This document shows positions 28,122-39,733 of a stretch of DNA of 64,000 bases, piece by piece. The stretch is from Locusta migratoria (lineage: Eukaryota > Arthropoda > Insecta > Orthoptera > Acrididae). The stretch's first letter is position 1. The number at the start of each line of letters is the position of its first letter. The notes under the pieces are model-generated. The model did not search any database and was not told the origin of the DNA. It saw only the letters and a list, made by a program, of their open reading frames with translations. A program made the position numbers and the translations under genes. The stretch is from assembly GCA_026315105.1 (NCBI GenBank), contig CM048745.1, forward strand, positions 153,347,323 to 153,411,322. The letters run 5' to 3'.

Positions 28122-30947
28122 TCAAAGCTGATAGGAGGGGTATATTTCGGGACGAAGGGCGTCATCCGGTAGGGGAAGGGAGCGGAAGTTGCCTTGGGAG
28201 AGGATATGTAGGGTGTGCAGGTGGAGAGAGGGAGGAATGCAGTGGTGGAGGCGTGGCAGAGGCCCAGGGGCGGTGAGGATGGGGTAAACTAGCGGGTTGC
28301 GGGAATCGAGTTTTCGGGTGACATACAGGAGGCGGAGGCGTTCAAGGTGTTGAAGGAGGTGAGGGAAGGGGATGAGGTCGTAGAGGATCCGCGTGGGGGA
28401 AGGAAGGCGGATACGGTAGGCGAGGCGGAGGGCGTGGCGTTCAAGGACTTGGAGGGTGTGATAAAAGGTGGGAGGAGCAGATACCCAGGCAGGGTGGAAG
28501 GAACAGAGGATGGGGCGCATGATGGATTTGTATGTGTGGAGGACGGTGGAAGGGCGTAATCCCCACGTCCGGCCGGTGAGCAGTTTAAGGAGGTTGAGGC
28601 GGGACATGGCTTTTTCACGGATGGATTTCAAATGGGGGGTCCAGGTAAGGTGTCGGTCGAGGGTGAGGCCCAGATACTTAATGGTGTTAGTGTGGCGGAT
28701 GGGACGGTCGTGGAGGGTGATGTAGAGATCGGGGATGCGGAAGGTGCGGGTGGTACGACCTATAATGATCGCCTGGGATTTGTCAGGGTTGACGGAGAGG
28801 AGCCACCGGTTGCACCATGCGGCGAACGCGGTGAGGTGAGACTGGAGCAAAACCTGGGATCGGGCAAGGGAGGGGGCAAGGGCTAGGAAGGCGGTGTCAT
28901 CAGCATACTGTAGGAGATGGACAGGAGGCTGAGGTTGGGGCATGTCGGCGGAGTAGATAAGGTACAGGAGAGGGGAGAGGACAGATCCTTGGGGCACCCC
29001 GGCAGAGGGGTAAAACAAACGGGAGTTGGAATTGCAGACAGTGACATAGGACGGGCGATTGGTGAGAAAGGATGCAATGAGGCGGACATAGTTAATAGGA
29101 AGGGCATAGAGTTGGAGTTTGAAAAGGAGGCCGGAATGCCAGACACGGTCGTAGGCTTTTTCTATATCTAGGGACACAAATATGGCGGAGCGACGGGAAT
29201 TGAGCTGGACGGATAAGAGGTGGACGAGGCGAAGGAGCTGGTCGTCGGCAGAGAAGGATGGCCGGAAGCCACATTGAGAAGAAGGAAGGAGCTGGTGCTG
29301 TCGGAGGTGTTGGTGGATACGACGGGAAATGATGGATTCAAGGACCTTGCTAAACACGGAGGTGAGACTGATGGGACGGTAGGAAGAGGCTTGGGATGGG
29401 GGCTTGTTGGGTTTGGGGAACATGAGGATGCGGGAGATTTTCCACAGGCGAGGATAGAAACCGGTATAGAGGATAGTGTTGTAGAGGGCGGCAAGGACAG
29501 TGTGGAAGGAGAGGGGACAGGCACGGAGGTGCCTGTAGGTGAGCCGGTCGTGACCGGGAGCGGTGTTGCGTTTGGTGCGAAGTGTAGCTATGATGTCGTG
29601 TGCTGTGATGGGTGTGTTTAAGTCGGAGGGAGGAATGTGCCCCAAGTACTGGAAGCCGGGGGCAAGCGGGGGAGAAGAGGTGTCGGTACGCTCATGGACA
29701 TCGGGAAAGAGGGAGTAATCAAAATGAGGATTATCAGGAAGGGAGAAGATGTCGGAAAGGTAGGAGGCAAAGTGTTCCGCCTTACTGGCATTGTCGGGAA
29801 AGGGACGGTTATCATGGAGAAGCGGGTAGTAGGGGGAGGAGTGACGGCCAGTAAGGCGATTGAAGGCCTTCCAGTACTTTGAGGAGTTGATGGGGAGAGT
29901 GGCGTTAAGGCGGGTGCATGTCTGCCGCCAGTCCCGGCGTTTTTTCGCGGACAAAAGGTTTCTAATGTGACGTTGGATTTGCCGGTGGCGTATGAGTGTG
30001 TCCCGGTCCCGGGTACGGAGGTACGAGCGGTAGAGGCGTCGGGATGCTCGGAGGAGGAGGACAGCCTGTGGAGGCAGGGTAGGACTGTGCGGGTATATTG
30101 ATTTGGTAGGGATGTGGGCTTCAACCGCGTTAGCAAGGGTTTGCTGGAGGAAGGTGGAGGCGTGTTCAATATCTTCGGGTGTGCGGAGGGGAAGGGGGTG
30201 GCTTTCGACCGAGGTATCTATGGAGCGACCGTAGGCATTCCAGTCGGCACGGGAGTAGTCATGAATGAGTTTGGGAGGAGGTCTAGGACGAGGAGCTCGG
30301 GCAGGGCGGGGGCGGTGATCAAGGGTGAGTAGGACAGGGGCGTGGTCACTGCCTATAAGGTCAAGGACGTCTGCCGTGATACGCCCAAGGAGGTTGGGAG
30401 ACGCCAAGACGACGTCAGGGGTGGTATTGCTTTCGGGGCGAGTCGGGCGAGGGAGGGGCAGGAGTCCGCCCCGGAGCGAGGTGGTGACAAACTGATGCCA
30501 CCGCCGGAGTTCAGCAGGCGGACGGGAAGACAGGTTTAGGTCTGCGGCGACCACATAGGTCGTGTAGGTACGGTCAACGTGAGAGAGGAAGTCATATGGG
30601 AGAGGAGAGGTGCTGCGGACGTAGATGGTGGCGAGGGTGACGGTGAGGGATGGGAGGAAGAGACTGAGGATTAAATGTTCTGTAGGATCATTGAGGAGCG
30701 GGTGTAGCCGGACGGGGTGGTGACGGAGATGGCCGATCGCCACTCCGCCTCTGGCCAAGGGAGGGGGACCATCAGTGCGATGAAGGAGGTAAGGAGCGGT
30801 ACTGACGGGACGACGGGGTTGGAGGAAGGTTTCATTCAGGAGGAAGGCGTCCACGCGGTGATGGAGAAGGGTATGCATGAAGAGGTGCTTGTTGGCTGGG
30901 AGAGACCGGACATTATGGTATAGAAAGGTGTATGATGAGCCTGCCAT
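28122..30947 (-). CDS. LINE ORF2: endonuclease-reverse transcriptase
   Basis: The 941-residue ORF has an N-terminal APE-type endonuclease (about residues 1-210: HNVRSL at 11-16, catalytic-type E39 in LLNET, DLN at 136-138, SDH at 200-202). It is followed by a reverse transcriptase (about 500-760: SSYRPISLTSVFSKVLE, catalytic D594 in LDIEKAYD, GVPQGSVLSP at 650-659, and YADD at 681-684 with both Asp). All catalytic residues are present and no stop interrupts it. Length is close to Drosophila Jockey ORF2. It begins 54 nt after the ORF1 stop, so translation probably depends on reinitiation. It copies the element RNA at a nicked target. Clade (Jockey) is inferred from motif style and the two-ORF layout. 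Confidence 0.95.
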   Translation of the reverse strand: MAGSSYTFLYHNVRSLPANKHLFMHTLLHHRVDAFLLNETFLQPRRPVSTAPYLLHRTDGPPPLARGGVAIGHLRHHPVRLHPLLNDPTEHLILSLFLPSLTVTLATIYVRSTSPLPYDFLSHVDRTYTTYVVAADLNLSSRPPAELRRWHQFVTTSLRGGLLPLPRPTRPESNTTPDVVLASPNLLGRITADVLDLIGSDHAPVLLTLDHRPRPARAPRPRPPPKLIHDYSRADWNAYGRSIDTSVESHPLPLRTPEDIEHASTFLQQTLANAVEAHIPTKSIYPHSPTLPPQAVLLLRASRRLYRSYLRTRDRDTLIRHRQIQRHIRNLLSAKKRRDWRQTCTRLNATLPINSSKYWKAFNRLTGRHSSPYYPLLHDNRPFPDNASKAEHFASYLSDIFSLPDNPHFDYSLFPDVHERTDTSSPPLAPGFQYLGHIPPSDLNTPITAHDIIATLRTKRNTAPGHDRLTYRHLRACPLSFHTVLAALYNTILYTGFYPRLWKISRILMFPKPNKPPSQASSYRPISLTSVFSKVLESIISRRIHQHLRQHQLLPSSQCGFRPSFSADDQLLRLVHLLSVQLNSRRSAIFVSLDIEKAYDRVWHSGLLFKLQLYALPINYVRLIASFLTNRPSYVTVCNSNSRLFYPSAGVPQGSVLSPLLYLIYSADMPQPQPPVHLLQYADDTAFLALAPSLARSQVLLQSHLTAFAAWCNRWLLSVNPDKSQAIIIGRTTRTFRIPDLYITLHDRPIRHTNTIKYLGLTLDRHLTWTPHLKSIREKAMSRLNLLKLLTGRTWGLRPSTVLHTYKSIMRPILCSFHPAWVSAPPTFYHTLQVLERHALRLAYRIRLPSPTRILYDLIPFPHLLQHLERLRLLYVTRKLDSRNPLVYPILTAPGPLPRLHHCIPPSLHLHTLHILSQGNFRSLPLPDDALRPEIYPSYQL

Positions 30948-31001
30948 GGTGATGGTGGGGGGGTACGGGAGGAGGAACGGAAGAAGGGGGAGCGGGCGGG
31001 C

Positions 31002-32006
31002 TTAGACTTGGGTTTCGAGGCGGGAAAAAGCGAAGTGGGAGTGGGCGCGGGAGAAAGTGGCAAAGGTTTCTAGGTGGAACACTGACCGTGCGGCCAGTGC
31101 AATCTGCTGGAGGGTGTGCGGGCGTTGAAACGGATGGATGTTGGCGAGGACCGTGGTTACAAACCGGATGACGTCCTCGGCAGTGGGGGGAGGGAGCAAG
31201 GAGTTGTTGGGGTGCATGGGTGGGTCGACGGGGCGAATGGGGACGGTGAGTTCGGGGACGGTGGGGGCTGGGACGGACTTACATTTGTAGGAGTAGGTGG
31301 GATGGGGTCCGCCACAGGTGTTGCAGGTAGGAGGGGAGGCAAGGTTAGGACAGTGCTTGTGCAGGTGAGGGGACTTGCAGTGAGGACATGTGGGGGGGTT
31401 GCGGCAATTCTGTGTCAGGTGGTCGTTGTACACGAGGCACCTGGCACAGCGGTATGACTGAGGTGGGGAACGGGAGGGCTCCACCTTGTGGCGGCGGTCG
31501 TAAATTAGGGCACCCTGGAGGAAAAGGTGATCAAGGGACGATGCGGACTCTGTGAATATCCGCATCAGGTATGTCGGGCCAGTGGCATTGAAGATACGCT
31601 TGGCGGAGCGGATGGTAACATCGGGCATGGAGTTGAGCTGACCCAACACCTCTTCCTCCGTGATCAGAGGGCTGAGCTTCGTGATCACGGCGGTGAGGGT
31701 GGGTGGACGGCGGGAAGGAGGCGGTTGGCGAGCTGAGGTGGCGGTGTAGTAAGGGGTGAGAGTGGCATGGGGACCAAAGTGGATGCGGGGGAGGCGGTGG
31801 AGGATGTCAGTGTGTAGAGTGGGGCTGGGGGATTTGAGGAGGACGGAGTCTCGGCGGGGGATGATCTGAGTCAGGGGGACGTCGGGGTAGTATTTACGAA
31901 GTTCAATGGAGAGGGTCTTGTAGTCAAGGAAACGGGCGTCGGGGCGGGAAAGGACATAGGAGTATAGGTCAGGCTGCACGGGAGCAGGAATGGGGGCAGT
32001 GTCCAT
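31002..32006 (-). CDS. LINE ORF1: nucleic-acid-binding, zinc knuckles
   Basis: The 334-residue ORF has an RRM/PRE-like middle (about 105-175: AVITKLSPLITEEEV, YLMRIFTES) and three cysteine-histidine knuckles at about 187-242 (C-x2-C-x5-H-x4-C, then CPHC and CNTC units). This matches the Gag-like ORF1 of Jockey-clade LINEs, which coats the element RNA. It starts only about 47 nt from the element 5' end. Confidence 0.92.
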   Translation of the reverse strand: MDTAPIPAPVQPDLYSYVLSRPDARFLDYKTLSIELRKYYPDVPLTQIIPRRDSVLLKSPSPTLHTDILHRLPRIHFGPHATLTPYYTATSARQPPPSRRPPTLTAVITKLSPLITEEEVLGQLNSMPDVTIRSAKRIFNATGPTYLMRIFTESASSLDHLFLQGALIYDRRHKVEPSRSPPQSYRCARCLVYNDHLTQNCRNPPTCPHCKSPHLHKHCPNLASPPTCNTCGGPHPTYSYKCKSVPAPTVPELTVPIRPVDPPMHPNNSLLPPPTAEDVIRFVTTVLANIHPFQRPHTLQQIALAARSVFHLETFATFSRAHSHFAFSRLETQV

Positions 32007-32065
32007 GTGGTTGGATGGAGGCGGAGAAGGAGGGGGAGGAGGGGGAGGAGCCTCTAAAAGTCATT

Positions 32066-32779
32066 GTCCGAAACGATATATCTTCATAACGTTTTGACGC
32101 AACAACTGAAAAGTGCCAAAATAAGCAAAGAAATGTCGTTAAGTATTTAATACACAAAGCGAAATCAGTAACACTATGTTCGATGTTTGATGGTATTCGT
32201 AGACATAAGATTGCTTAATTCTGTCACAGACGTTCTCTTCCTTGTTGTAGTACCTCATACTTATTATGCAGCAGCGGCGTTTATTAGTTCTTTGGTGCAC
32301 TACAGCGCCTCTATCGCTTATTTGCTGTACTACGCAATCCATACTTCAAGCATAACTTACATCTAAAACAATTTCCTTGATTCCACTTTTATGAAACAAA
32401 GTTGCTCCATGCAAATCCTTGAAGTAGTTTAGGAAATTAGGTATTTCTAGTAGAGGAACAAAGAGTATCTGAAAACACTTAAGATTGCGATTTATCTTTT
32501 TCCCGCGATCTGATTTTGATGAAATCATGCCTATATGTTCCCCCAATCGTAACTCAAATTTCCCGTGAAAACCATGAAAATGTGTCAGTAGTTGTTTTTT
32601 TTTTAATACATTTGCGAAACATGTTAGAAATAGCCATATCTTCATCAATATGATACAGCTTACATCATACATAAGTTATATTCGCCATTTAAAACATTTA
32701 TTTCATTATCATTCATATCTCTGGACAGTGGGCTGAGGCATGGAAAGCTGAAATATAATAAGTAATAAGTATTTCCTTA
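32066..32779. other. Repeat-derived intergenic DNA
   Basis: 32340-32690 resembles, inverted or diverged, the units at 34440-35150 (cctatatgttcccccaat, ttcccgtgaaaacc). No gene seen. Confidence 0.3.
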
Positions 32780-32789
32780 ATGAAGTAGA

Positions 32790-32972
32790 GCCGGCCGCGG
32801 TGGCCGAGGGGATTGAGGCGCTCCAGTCACGGTCCGCACAGCCACTACGGTCGGGGGTTTGAATCCTCCCTCGGGCATGGATATTTGTGCCGTCCTTAGT
32901 TGTAAGTAGTTTGTAAGTTTAGGGACTGATGACCCCTTAGTTAAGTCCCATAGACTCTACAAACATTTGAAC
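32790..32972 (+). mobile_element. SINE
   Basis: Full-length main-family copy. Exact target duplication atgaagtaga at 32780-32789 and 32973-32982. Confidence 0.92.
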
Positions 32973-33545
32973 ATGAAGTAGAAATATCACTGAAAACAAT
33001 TATTAATCGTACGTTTGGCCCTCTTTCCGTTTGGTTATTGTCGCTCCAAGCGTGAGACTTAAACTTCCATAGCAGTTGTACATATACGTTAGACTGTGAT
33101 ATCAGTATGTAAATATATGGATTAAACACGGCGAGGATTATATCAGTTGTATATTCATTGCGTTGAGTCATATTTCGTAGAACATAGCAACCAAGCATAC
33201 GATATTTAGAAATACGGTAAATTTGAAAAGTCAAAGAGTAAGTATTTTTAAAGGGTAATAAACCGATCGCTGCCCCGAAATTCACACGAACACCCGCAGC
33301 GCCACAGACATATATTACTAGACTGTCAATGCTGTATACTGTATCATTGGTGTCAGTGAAGTCTCGTTGCCGTATTTCTATACCATAAACGTGTGAGCCG
33401 TCGAGTGTGTTATTAGAGAAAAAAATCGTAAAATACGGACGAACTGACGTTACTAGGCTGTCTTTGGAATTATGGGAAACTGGTTTGTTGTATATGGCTG
33501 TAATTGTTTCAGCTGGAGTAAAATTGACACATACAGTAACGAGTT

Positions 33546-33832
33546 GCATCGATTTGCTGTTATTATTAATCTCTTACTAGTTTCAGTCCCTTTCGGATTT
33601 TCCTTCAGTAGTAAGGTAATTATAAAAGTGTTGTTTATCGTGGATAACACATATCATTCTTTTGAGAGCTCTAAGGAAATCTATAGTCTGCTTTGACATA
33701 TACACTAATGAGTCGCGTTTCTTGTTTTTATTAATCGGTTGTCAGTTTCGGTCGACTTCGGCTTTCCTTTCAATAGTATGACCGTTATAAATGTGCTGTT
33801 TGTCGTGGAGAATATACATCTTTATTCTTCTT
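33546..33832. repeat. Imperfect tandem duplication
   Basis: Two units of about 120 bp, roughly 165 bp apart, share attaatc, cagttt/cagtccc, ttcggattttcctt / ttcggctttccttt, ataaaagtgttgtttatcgtgga / ataaatgtgctg. Diverged, no coding signal. Confidence 0.5.
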
Positions 33833-33839
33833 GGTCTTA

Positions 33840-34439
33840 TTCAGATAACTACTTCTGCTTTCACTGTGTTAACGGTAAAATTTTACCTACCATCCCAGCG
33901 GTCTCGCATGATTATCTTGGCAACATCAACGAAACGGAAGAAAGTTTTTGCCAAGATGTTAATATTCTCAGAAGTCCGCAATAGTGTTTCGTACAGACGA
34001 TGAAGTAGATAAATAATGATGTTCCTGCTCTATGGTTGACAGGACTCAGTCAAAGAAACTGTTCTGGTAAAATGAAGATTCCATGACAAACATTTGCGTT
34101 GTCACGCGACAGGATAATGCCAACGTAACAAGACTGACAATGTAATCACGCGAGGGCGCCAGGGCGTTAAGTAAAATTTAACCGTACGTAACACGTTCTT
34201 CTCATAACACGATTCGACAATGTATGTTTTAATTCATTGCGGAAGTATTGGCTCAAATGCAAATCCTGTTCAAACCAACTAATAGGGCTTACATCGTCAT
34301 GTCGTGTCAGAAGTTCATACTAACACCGTACAGAAACTTCATGACGTGAGGTGAGGCAAAGATGGCGGCGTCAGGCTTCAGTCATAGAGGCAAGTTTGCC
34401 AGTCTAGTAATGTATGTCTGTGCGCAGCGCTATCTATTA
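33840..34439. other. No feature seen
   Basis: Intergenic DNA without recognised features. Confidence 0.35.
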
Positions 34440-35150
34440 GTTCTTTGCTGCATTACGCCATTCTTTCCAAGCATGAAATACACCGAAAACTTCAAATTAC
34501 GATTATCATTTACTTTCCTGAACTGACTTTTTATGAAATGAAGCCTATACGTCGCCCCAAGATATTCTCTATTTTATCTGTGATACCCCATGAATGTTCA
34601 TTTAGTACTTTTCGAGATTACTCTCTACAAATAGACACATGCGATTGCTTTCAGAGAAATGTTTAAATTGTGATTTCTTACTTTATCTGATCCGATTTTG
34701 TGAAATGAAGCGTTTCTGTAACCGCAAGATTCCCTCACTTTTCCTGTGAAAAACCCTTGAAAATTCATCTATTAGTTTGGAGAGGAAAGAAAAGATAGAC
34801 ATGACGGTTGTCGATGAAAGACGTTAAATTGTGATTTTTTTTCAGTAATCCGATTTTTGTGTAATTAAGTCTATATGTTGTCCCAAAGTACGCTGAAGTT
34901 AGTTGTAAAAACCCCATACATTCGTGAAGTACTTTTGGAGAAGTGGTTTCTAATAGATGAACAAACAGACACGACGGTCTATGAAAACCCTTCGTGATTC
35001 TATTTTGATGAAATCATGCCTAGATCTTGAATCAATCTTCGCTCATATTTCCTGTGAAAAACGCATGAAAATTCGTCCAGTAGTTTTGAAGATTGAAGGT
35101 AACAGCGACAGGTCTATATTTAGAGATTTATTATTAGTATAGATATGTTG
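34440..35150. repeat. Diverged tandem units ending in tattagtatagat
   Basis: A unit of about 170 bp recurs three to four times (tgaaatgaagcc / gaaatcatgcct, cctgtgaaaaac, gaaaattcgtccagtagttt). The block ends ttattattagtatagat. Together with the 3'-type phrases at 35735 and 37660 (aatttggttgaaatcggccc, agtttggttgaaatcggtcc) it belongs to an abundant but unclassified repeat type. Confidence 0.5.
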
Positions 35151-36479
35151 TACAACTGTAAAATTTTGCAGGAACATACTGATTTGTATAAGTGCTGTAT
35201 GTCGGTAAAATCTGTTGCGAATATGGTTAGTAGTGAAGAAGTAATAGATTAAAACTTTATGGTTGATGGGGCGGTTTTTCCATGAAGTTACTCTTTACGT
35301 CCTCATATCTCATGAACTACGTGGCGTACTGTGATACAATTGCTAACGTAAATTCAGCATTAAGTGTGTATTCTGTCTGCAAAATTTCCTGCGAGTACAA
35401 TTGGTAGTGTAGAAATTTAAATTGTAACGTTATACTGAATGCCATAGTTTTGCTCCATAAACAGCGGAAAAGTAGTAAGCGAATAACGTTTTTCCTTTCA
35501 TTATTTTGATGTGGTTGTCTGCGAGAAAAAGTTTAAAAAAGGTTTGAAATTATGTTTAAAGTTTATTGCAAGTCGCCAAGTCCTGTCATTCTCATATAGT
35601 GTAATTATTAAGTCTCGTCGCATTATGTAGCAGTTTTTTGCGATTCCTATTGTTCAAGACGTTATACGTCCTGAATCATGTGTTGTCCGTGGCTTTGTAT
35701 TCCTACAGCAGTTGTTACCTCGTGTACGAAATATGTGTCCCAAATTTGGTTGAAATCGGCCCAGTGGTTTAGGAGAAAATGTGCAGCATTGTCGTTTTAC
35801 GCAACAGTTTTTCGCTCATCTCATTGTTTATGACGTCATATCTCCTTACGTATGTGTCGTAGGTAAGACTTCTATAAACCCGAGCTGAACTGTCCGCCAT
35901 TTCTCCCCAAGCTGTAGGAGTTGCCACGCTCCGGACGAAGCTCACGCGTTATCTCGCGTTTCATTCAACCTCCTCACACTCGCGAACTACACACTGTATG
36001 AACGTGGAATTTTCATCAGTGATTCGTGACGAACTACACTTCATTTTCATTTTAGTTTCATTTGCGGCAATAGTTTATTAAGAAGATATACTGACCGTTT
36101 ACGAACATGCACTTTGTGACTACGTTACGGAATTTTCTGCATGCAAGGAACTTTTCTTTCTGTTGAAGGGTGAACACATTAAGCGAATGAATTGTTCAAA
36201 GTACATCAAATTTTCATCCTCCCCAAACAGAAACTCTGGGAGAAATGTATAACTTGAGATAATGTGAGTTAAATATGAAGCACTGGAATCCGCTCGCCCA
36301 TCTAGTAATACCTCGTTTTCAGTATTAGAGGTAATAATTAGGTTGTTACTGCGTAACATCCGTACTTGAAGATACTGGTACTGACTGATTTCTTAACCCA
36401 TTAAATTTAATAGTTGCAAACTAATACAAAATAAATGCTGTGACTGTATGTAATATTCAGTTTCAATTTTTCAGTTATA
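35151..36479. other. Intergenic, repeat-like phrases only
   Basis: The phrase aaatttggttgaaatcggcc near 35735 marks a diverged repeat. Nothing else can be supported. Confidence 0.3.
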
Positions 36480-36490
36480 TGAAAAGCACA

Positions 36491-36688
36491 GCCGGCCGCG
36501 GTGGCCGAGCGGGCTGAGGCGCTCCAGTCACGGTCTGCACGGCCTCTACGGTCGGGGGTTCGAATCCCCCTCGGGCATGGATATTTGTGCCGTCCTTAGT
36601 ATTAGCTAGTTCATAAGTAGTTTGTAAGCTTAGGGACTAATGACCCCGAGTTAAGTCCCATAAGTTCTACAAACATTTGAACATTTTT
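36491..36688 (+). mobile_element. SINE
   Basis: Full-length main-family copy. Exact target duplication tgaaaagcaca at 36480-36490 and 36689-36699. The 3' end is a T-run (acatttttt). Confidence 0.93.
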
Positions 36689-36699
36689 TGAAAAGCACA

Positions 36700-38308
36700 T
36701 CGTAAAAATCTCAATACAGAGTAGCTTATTATGTGAGGAATTGAGAACAAGTCAGTTCGTTAGGTAGTGAAGAGATTCTTGGTATTTGTCATTTTCTAGT
36801 ATTCTCGCATAAAATCCACATTAGACTTAGTAACTTTCGTTCTGTTACTGCTTGGTGTTAAACTGTAGTAAATGTAACTCATTTTAGTTTTTGAAAACGG
36901 AGTAGTATCTCAGAAACACGATGGACAACAAGCAAATAAATAACCATTTGTGACTTATAAAGAAATACGTGTATACCGATTAATAAATCACTAACTTTAC
37001 TTTTTCATTCAAAAAAATCTACATTTCCTTGAATAACGTGACAGTTAATGTACTTTTGCGTAATAACAATATCGCTAAATACGCCCCTCTTTGCATGTTA
37101 TCATTTGCCAAAATATCATTCTGATACCTCTAACCGTGTATGAGACACGCTATATTTCATTCTGGCCTTATGGACGTCGGAAATGAGTTCGCGACATAAA
37201 ATAAATTTTAGTGACTTGGGTGGAAAGTAAATATCTCCTCCTGAGTCTAAAATTCAACACGTTAGGAAAATTTCATCCGCGGCAACATATGGTGGAACAT
37301 GCACCAAACGGAATATCATAGCAGCCCCTATTTTTCATTACAAACTTCCTAAACTAGCGCAGTCTCTTATTTCAAAGCCAGTATCTTACTAACTATGACT
37401 ATTAACGAAATGATGCGCATTTCGTCACAATGCTGACATATAAAGATTTAAGTAACGAAAAAATTAAAATTTTCTACCAGTTAGTTTTTGCGTAATCGCA
37501 TGTGAAAGATGGCTGGACGTGCGCCTCCATGCTGTTAGTGCAGCGCGATTCCAACCATGTTGGGGAAAACATGGCGGACGATTCAGCCTGGGTATTTAGG
37601 AGCTCTAGTCGTAAGTGATTCTTACCGCGACAGCGATTGTTGCCTGATATTAAGGAACATGTGTATCAAGTTTGGTTGAAATCGGTCCAGTAGTTTCGGA
37701 AGAGGTGTGGAAATACATGCATACTAACATATATAAGTACATACACACATACAGCCTATTATATAAGATGTAAGATTACTTACTACATATAGTTCAGGTG
37801 CTATGTCGTAAATGACAATGAAATGCAAGAAAATTCGCTCTAATAAGCATGAGGTTGTAATTTACTACGTCTTAACTACCAACTCCATTTACATTTCGGC
37901 GACAATTTCCTAATATTCCAGTCTACGAACCTAGTAAATATTGTTTTTGTAGGACACATAATTCAGGAGATATTATGTCATAAACGTGACATCCGTAAAT
38001 AGGCACTGCATTACGTTTGACATTTTGTTAAGTCTTTATTATTCTGTTCGCAGCACATTCCGCAAACAATATCCAAATATACCACTGAAAGGACCTACAA
38101 TTTTCTATCACTGAGCTGTTTTGAAACGAAACTGAAGGGCACATTTCGCTGTAGATTCAAGCGATACGTGTGTACAAATACCGCAGAAGTCTTTATGATG
38201 GATACGATGGTGTTCAAGGCGAACGTCTACTAGCCGGGCGACCTCTTTTGGCTGCAGCGTCGCAGGCTGCTTCATCGCAGGACAACAAAAAGAAACAAAC
38301 ACGAAATA
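36700..38308. other. Intergenic, no bounded feature
   Basis: AT-rich. A diverged repeat phrase (caagtttggttgaaatcggt) occurs near 37666. Confidence 0.3.
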
Positions 38309-38470
38309 TTAGGGGCGGGCGCACGCGGGAGACTTTTTGTGGCGCTACTGTCTCGTCTTTTCCACAGAGACTGTACAGTCATATGGAAGAGCGCACACGC
38401 AGCGACGCGACGGCGACACAATTTTTCGCTTGCTGTGGCCGCCGACAGAAGGGCGACGCAACTGTCTCTG

Positions 38471-38556
38471 CAGGGTTGCCAACGAGGTCACGATAAAAAC
38501 CACCGAAGTGATCGTAAAATCCCACCAAAAACCACCGAAGTTTCCGAAGTTCCCAT

Positions 38557-38614
<58 letters not shown>

Positions 38615-39147
38615 ACGGTCTATTTGTTTGTTCTTGACCGATTAATTTGAAATTTGGACGCAACTATGCATTTTAAAGGAGGAGTTTTTATGTACCTGTC
38701 TTATCTGTATACACACTAGACAGAAATACAAAAAAATATTGTTTACTCAAAAGCACTTTTGCACGTAAGGGACTTTAGTTTTCCCCATTCTTTCGTGATG
38801 CAACTACAACATTTCATCTCCATGGAGATTGGAGAAGTCAACACAGAACTAACAGCCTACAACAACGAGCAATGAGCCATACCATTGTTAAAAATCTTTG
38901 AACTCTTAAGAATTTTACATTCTATCCAATAATGTGATACATATACATTTCCTAGTCATTTATCTATCCATATTCGTTAATAATTTCAAATTAGGATTAT
39001 ATTACTTTTTTTTTCTTTTTCTTTTTTTAGAAAACGATTTCAATAAAATCCACCAACTTTCCCACCTTCCACTGACTCAGATTTTCCCACCGTCGGTTTT
39101 AGAAAACCACCAGATTCGGTGGGAAACCACTGACATTGGCAACCCTG
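38471..39147. mobile_element. hAT MITE, CAGGGTTGCCAA ends
   Basis: CAGGGTTGCCAA / TTGGCAACCCTG ends are flanked by an exact 8-bp duplication tgtctctg (38463-38470 and 39148-39155). The interior repeats aaaaccaccgaag-type phrases and has a pure poly(A) run (about 38560-38613). Non-coding. Confidence 0.88.
38560..38613. repeat. Poly(A) homopolymer, about 54 bp
   Basis: Uninterrupted A-run inside the hAT MITE, not at the end of any retroelement seen. Confidence 0.95.
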
Positions 39148-39304
39148 TGTCTCTGTCCAGATTGCCCTCCCACGGGCTATACCTGCACGCGCACACGGGC
39201 GACAATGTAGTTGCCGTCTCTCTGTTGTCTACAGCTGGAAACTTTCAAGTCTGTTAAATGGCTGTTGTGAGGGATGAAGACATCGATAGTGAATTGCTCA
39301 TAAA

Positions 39305-39733
39305 TAGGATTACCAAATGTCAGCGCTCAAAAAAGAGGACACCTCCAGAGTTATACAAATGGGCATAAGGATTATAATTTGAAATTATTAGAAGCTGAGT
39401 TGTATTGTATATTTGCAAATGTAATTCCTTTATCTGACCGCCACGCAACTTGTACTACACGCTAATTAAAACCATAATTATTTCAACATAAAAAGATTAC
39501 AATCTAGAAAAAAAAATTACAGTGTTGGAAGATAAGTTAAATTCTGTAGAGTTTTTACTTATGAGAGTTCAAAAGATTGTATTTTTGCACTTTCAAATTC
39601 AAGCAGTTTTATAACTTTTCTTTAAAAAAATGAAAAAGGACATTTCCCCATTTTGCAAAAAAATTTGCCCGGACCATTTTTAGGGCCAAAAAAGAGGACA
39701 CGTCCGGGTAAAAGAGGACATCTGGTAACCCTA
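39305..39733. mobile_element. hAT MITE, TAGGNTTACC family, 429 bp
   Basis: TAGGATTACCA / TGGTAACCCTA ends are flanked by an exact duplication ctcataaa (39297-39304 and 39734-39741). Aagaggacac-type motifs sit near both ends. It is a short relative of the elements at 39779-43529 and 46836-47985. Confidence 0.88.

Larger units (their letters stand above)
27488..32053 (-). mobile_element. Full-length Jockey-like LINE, apparently intact
   Basis: The 4.57-kb element in minus orientation has a poly(A) tail (T-run at 27486-27500 on plus), an AATAAA just before it (27503-27508), two long intact ORFs and a short 5' leader of about 47 nt. An exact 12-bp target duplication, ctaaaagtcatt, lies at 27476-27487 and 32054-32065. 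Its strand is C-rich (plus strand G-rich), in sharp contrast to the AT-rich surroundings. Perfect duplication plus open frames point to a recent insertion. Confidence 0.95.

Noticed and set aside
27564..28165. Two minus-strand frames of 154-165 codons
   Set aside because: They lie in the LINE 3' region in overlapping frames, Pro/Ser-rich from C-rich sequence, with no motif.
28468..29882. Many plus-strand frames of 65-133 codons across the LINE
   Set aside because: Shadows of ORF2. The G-rich complementary strand has few stops.
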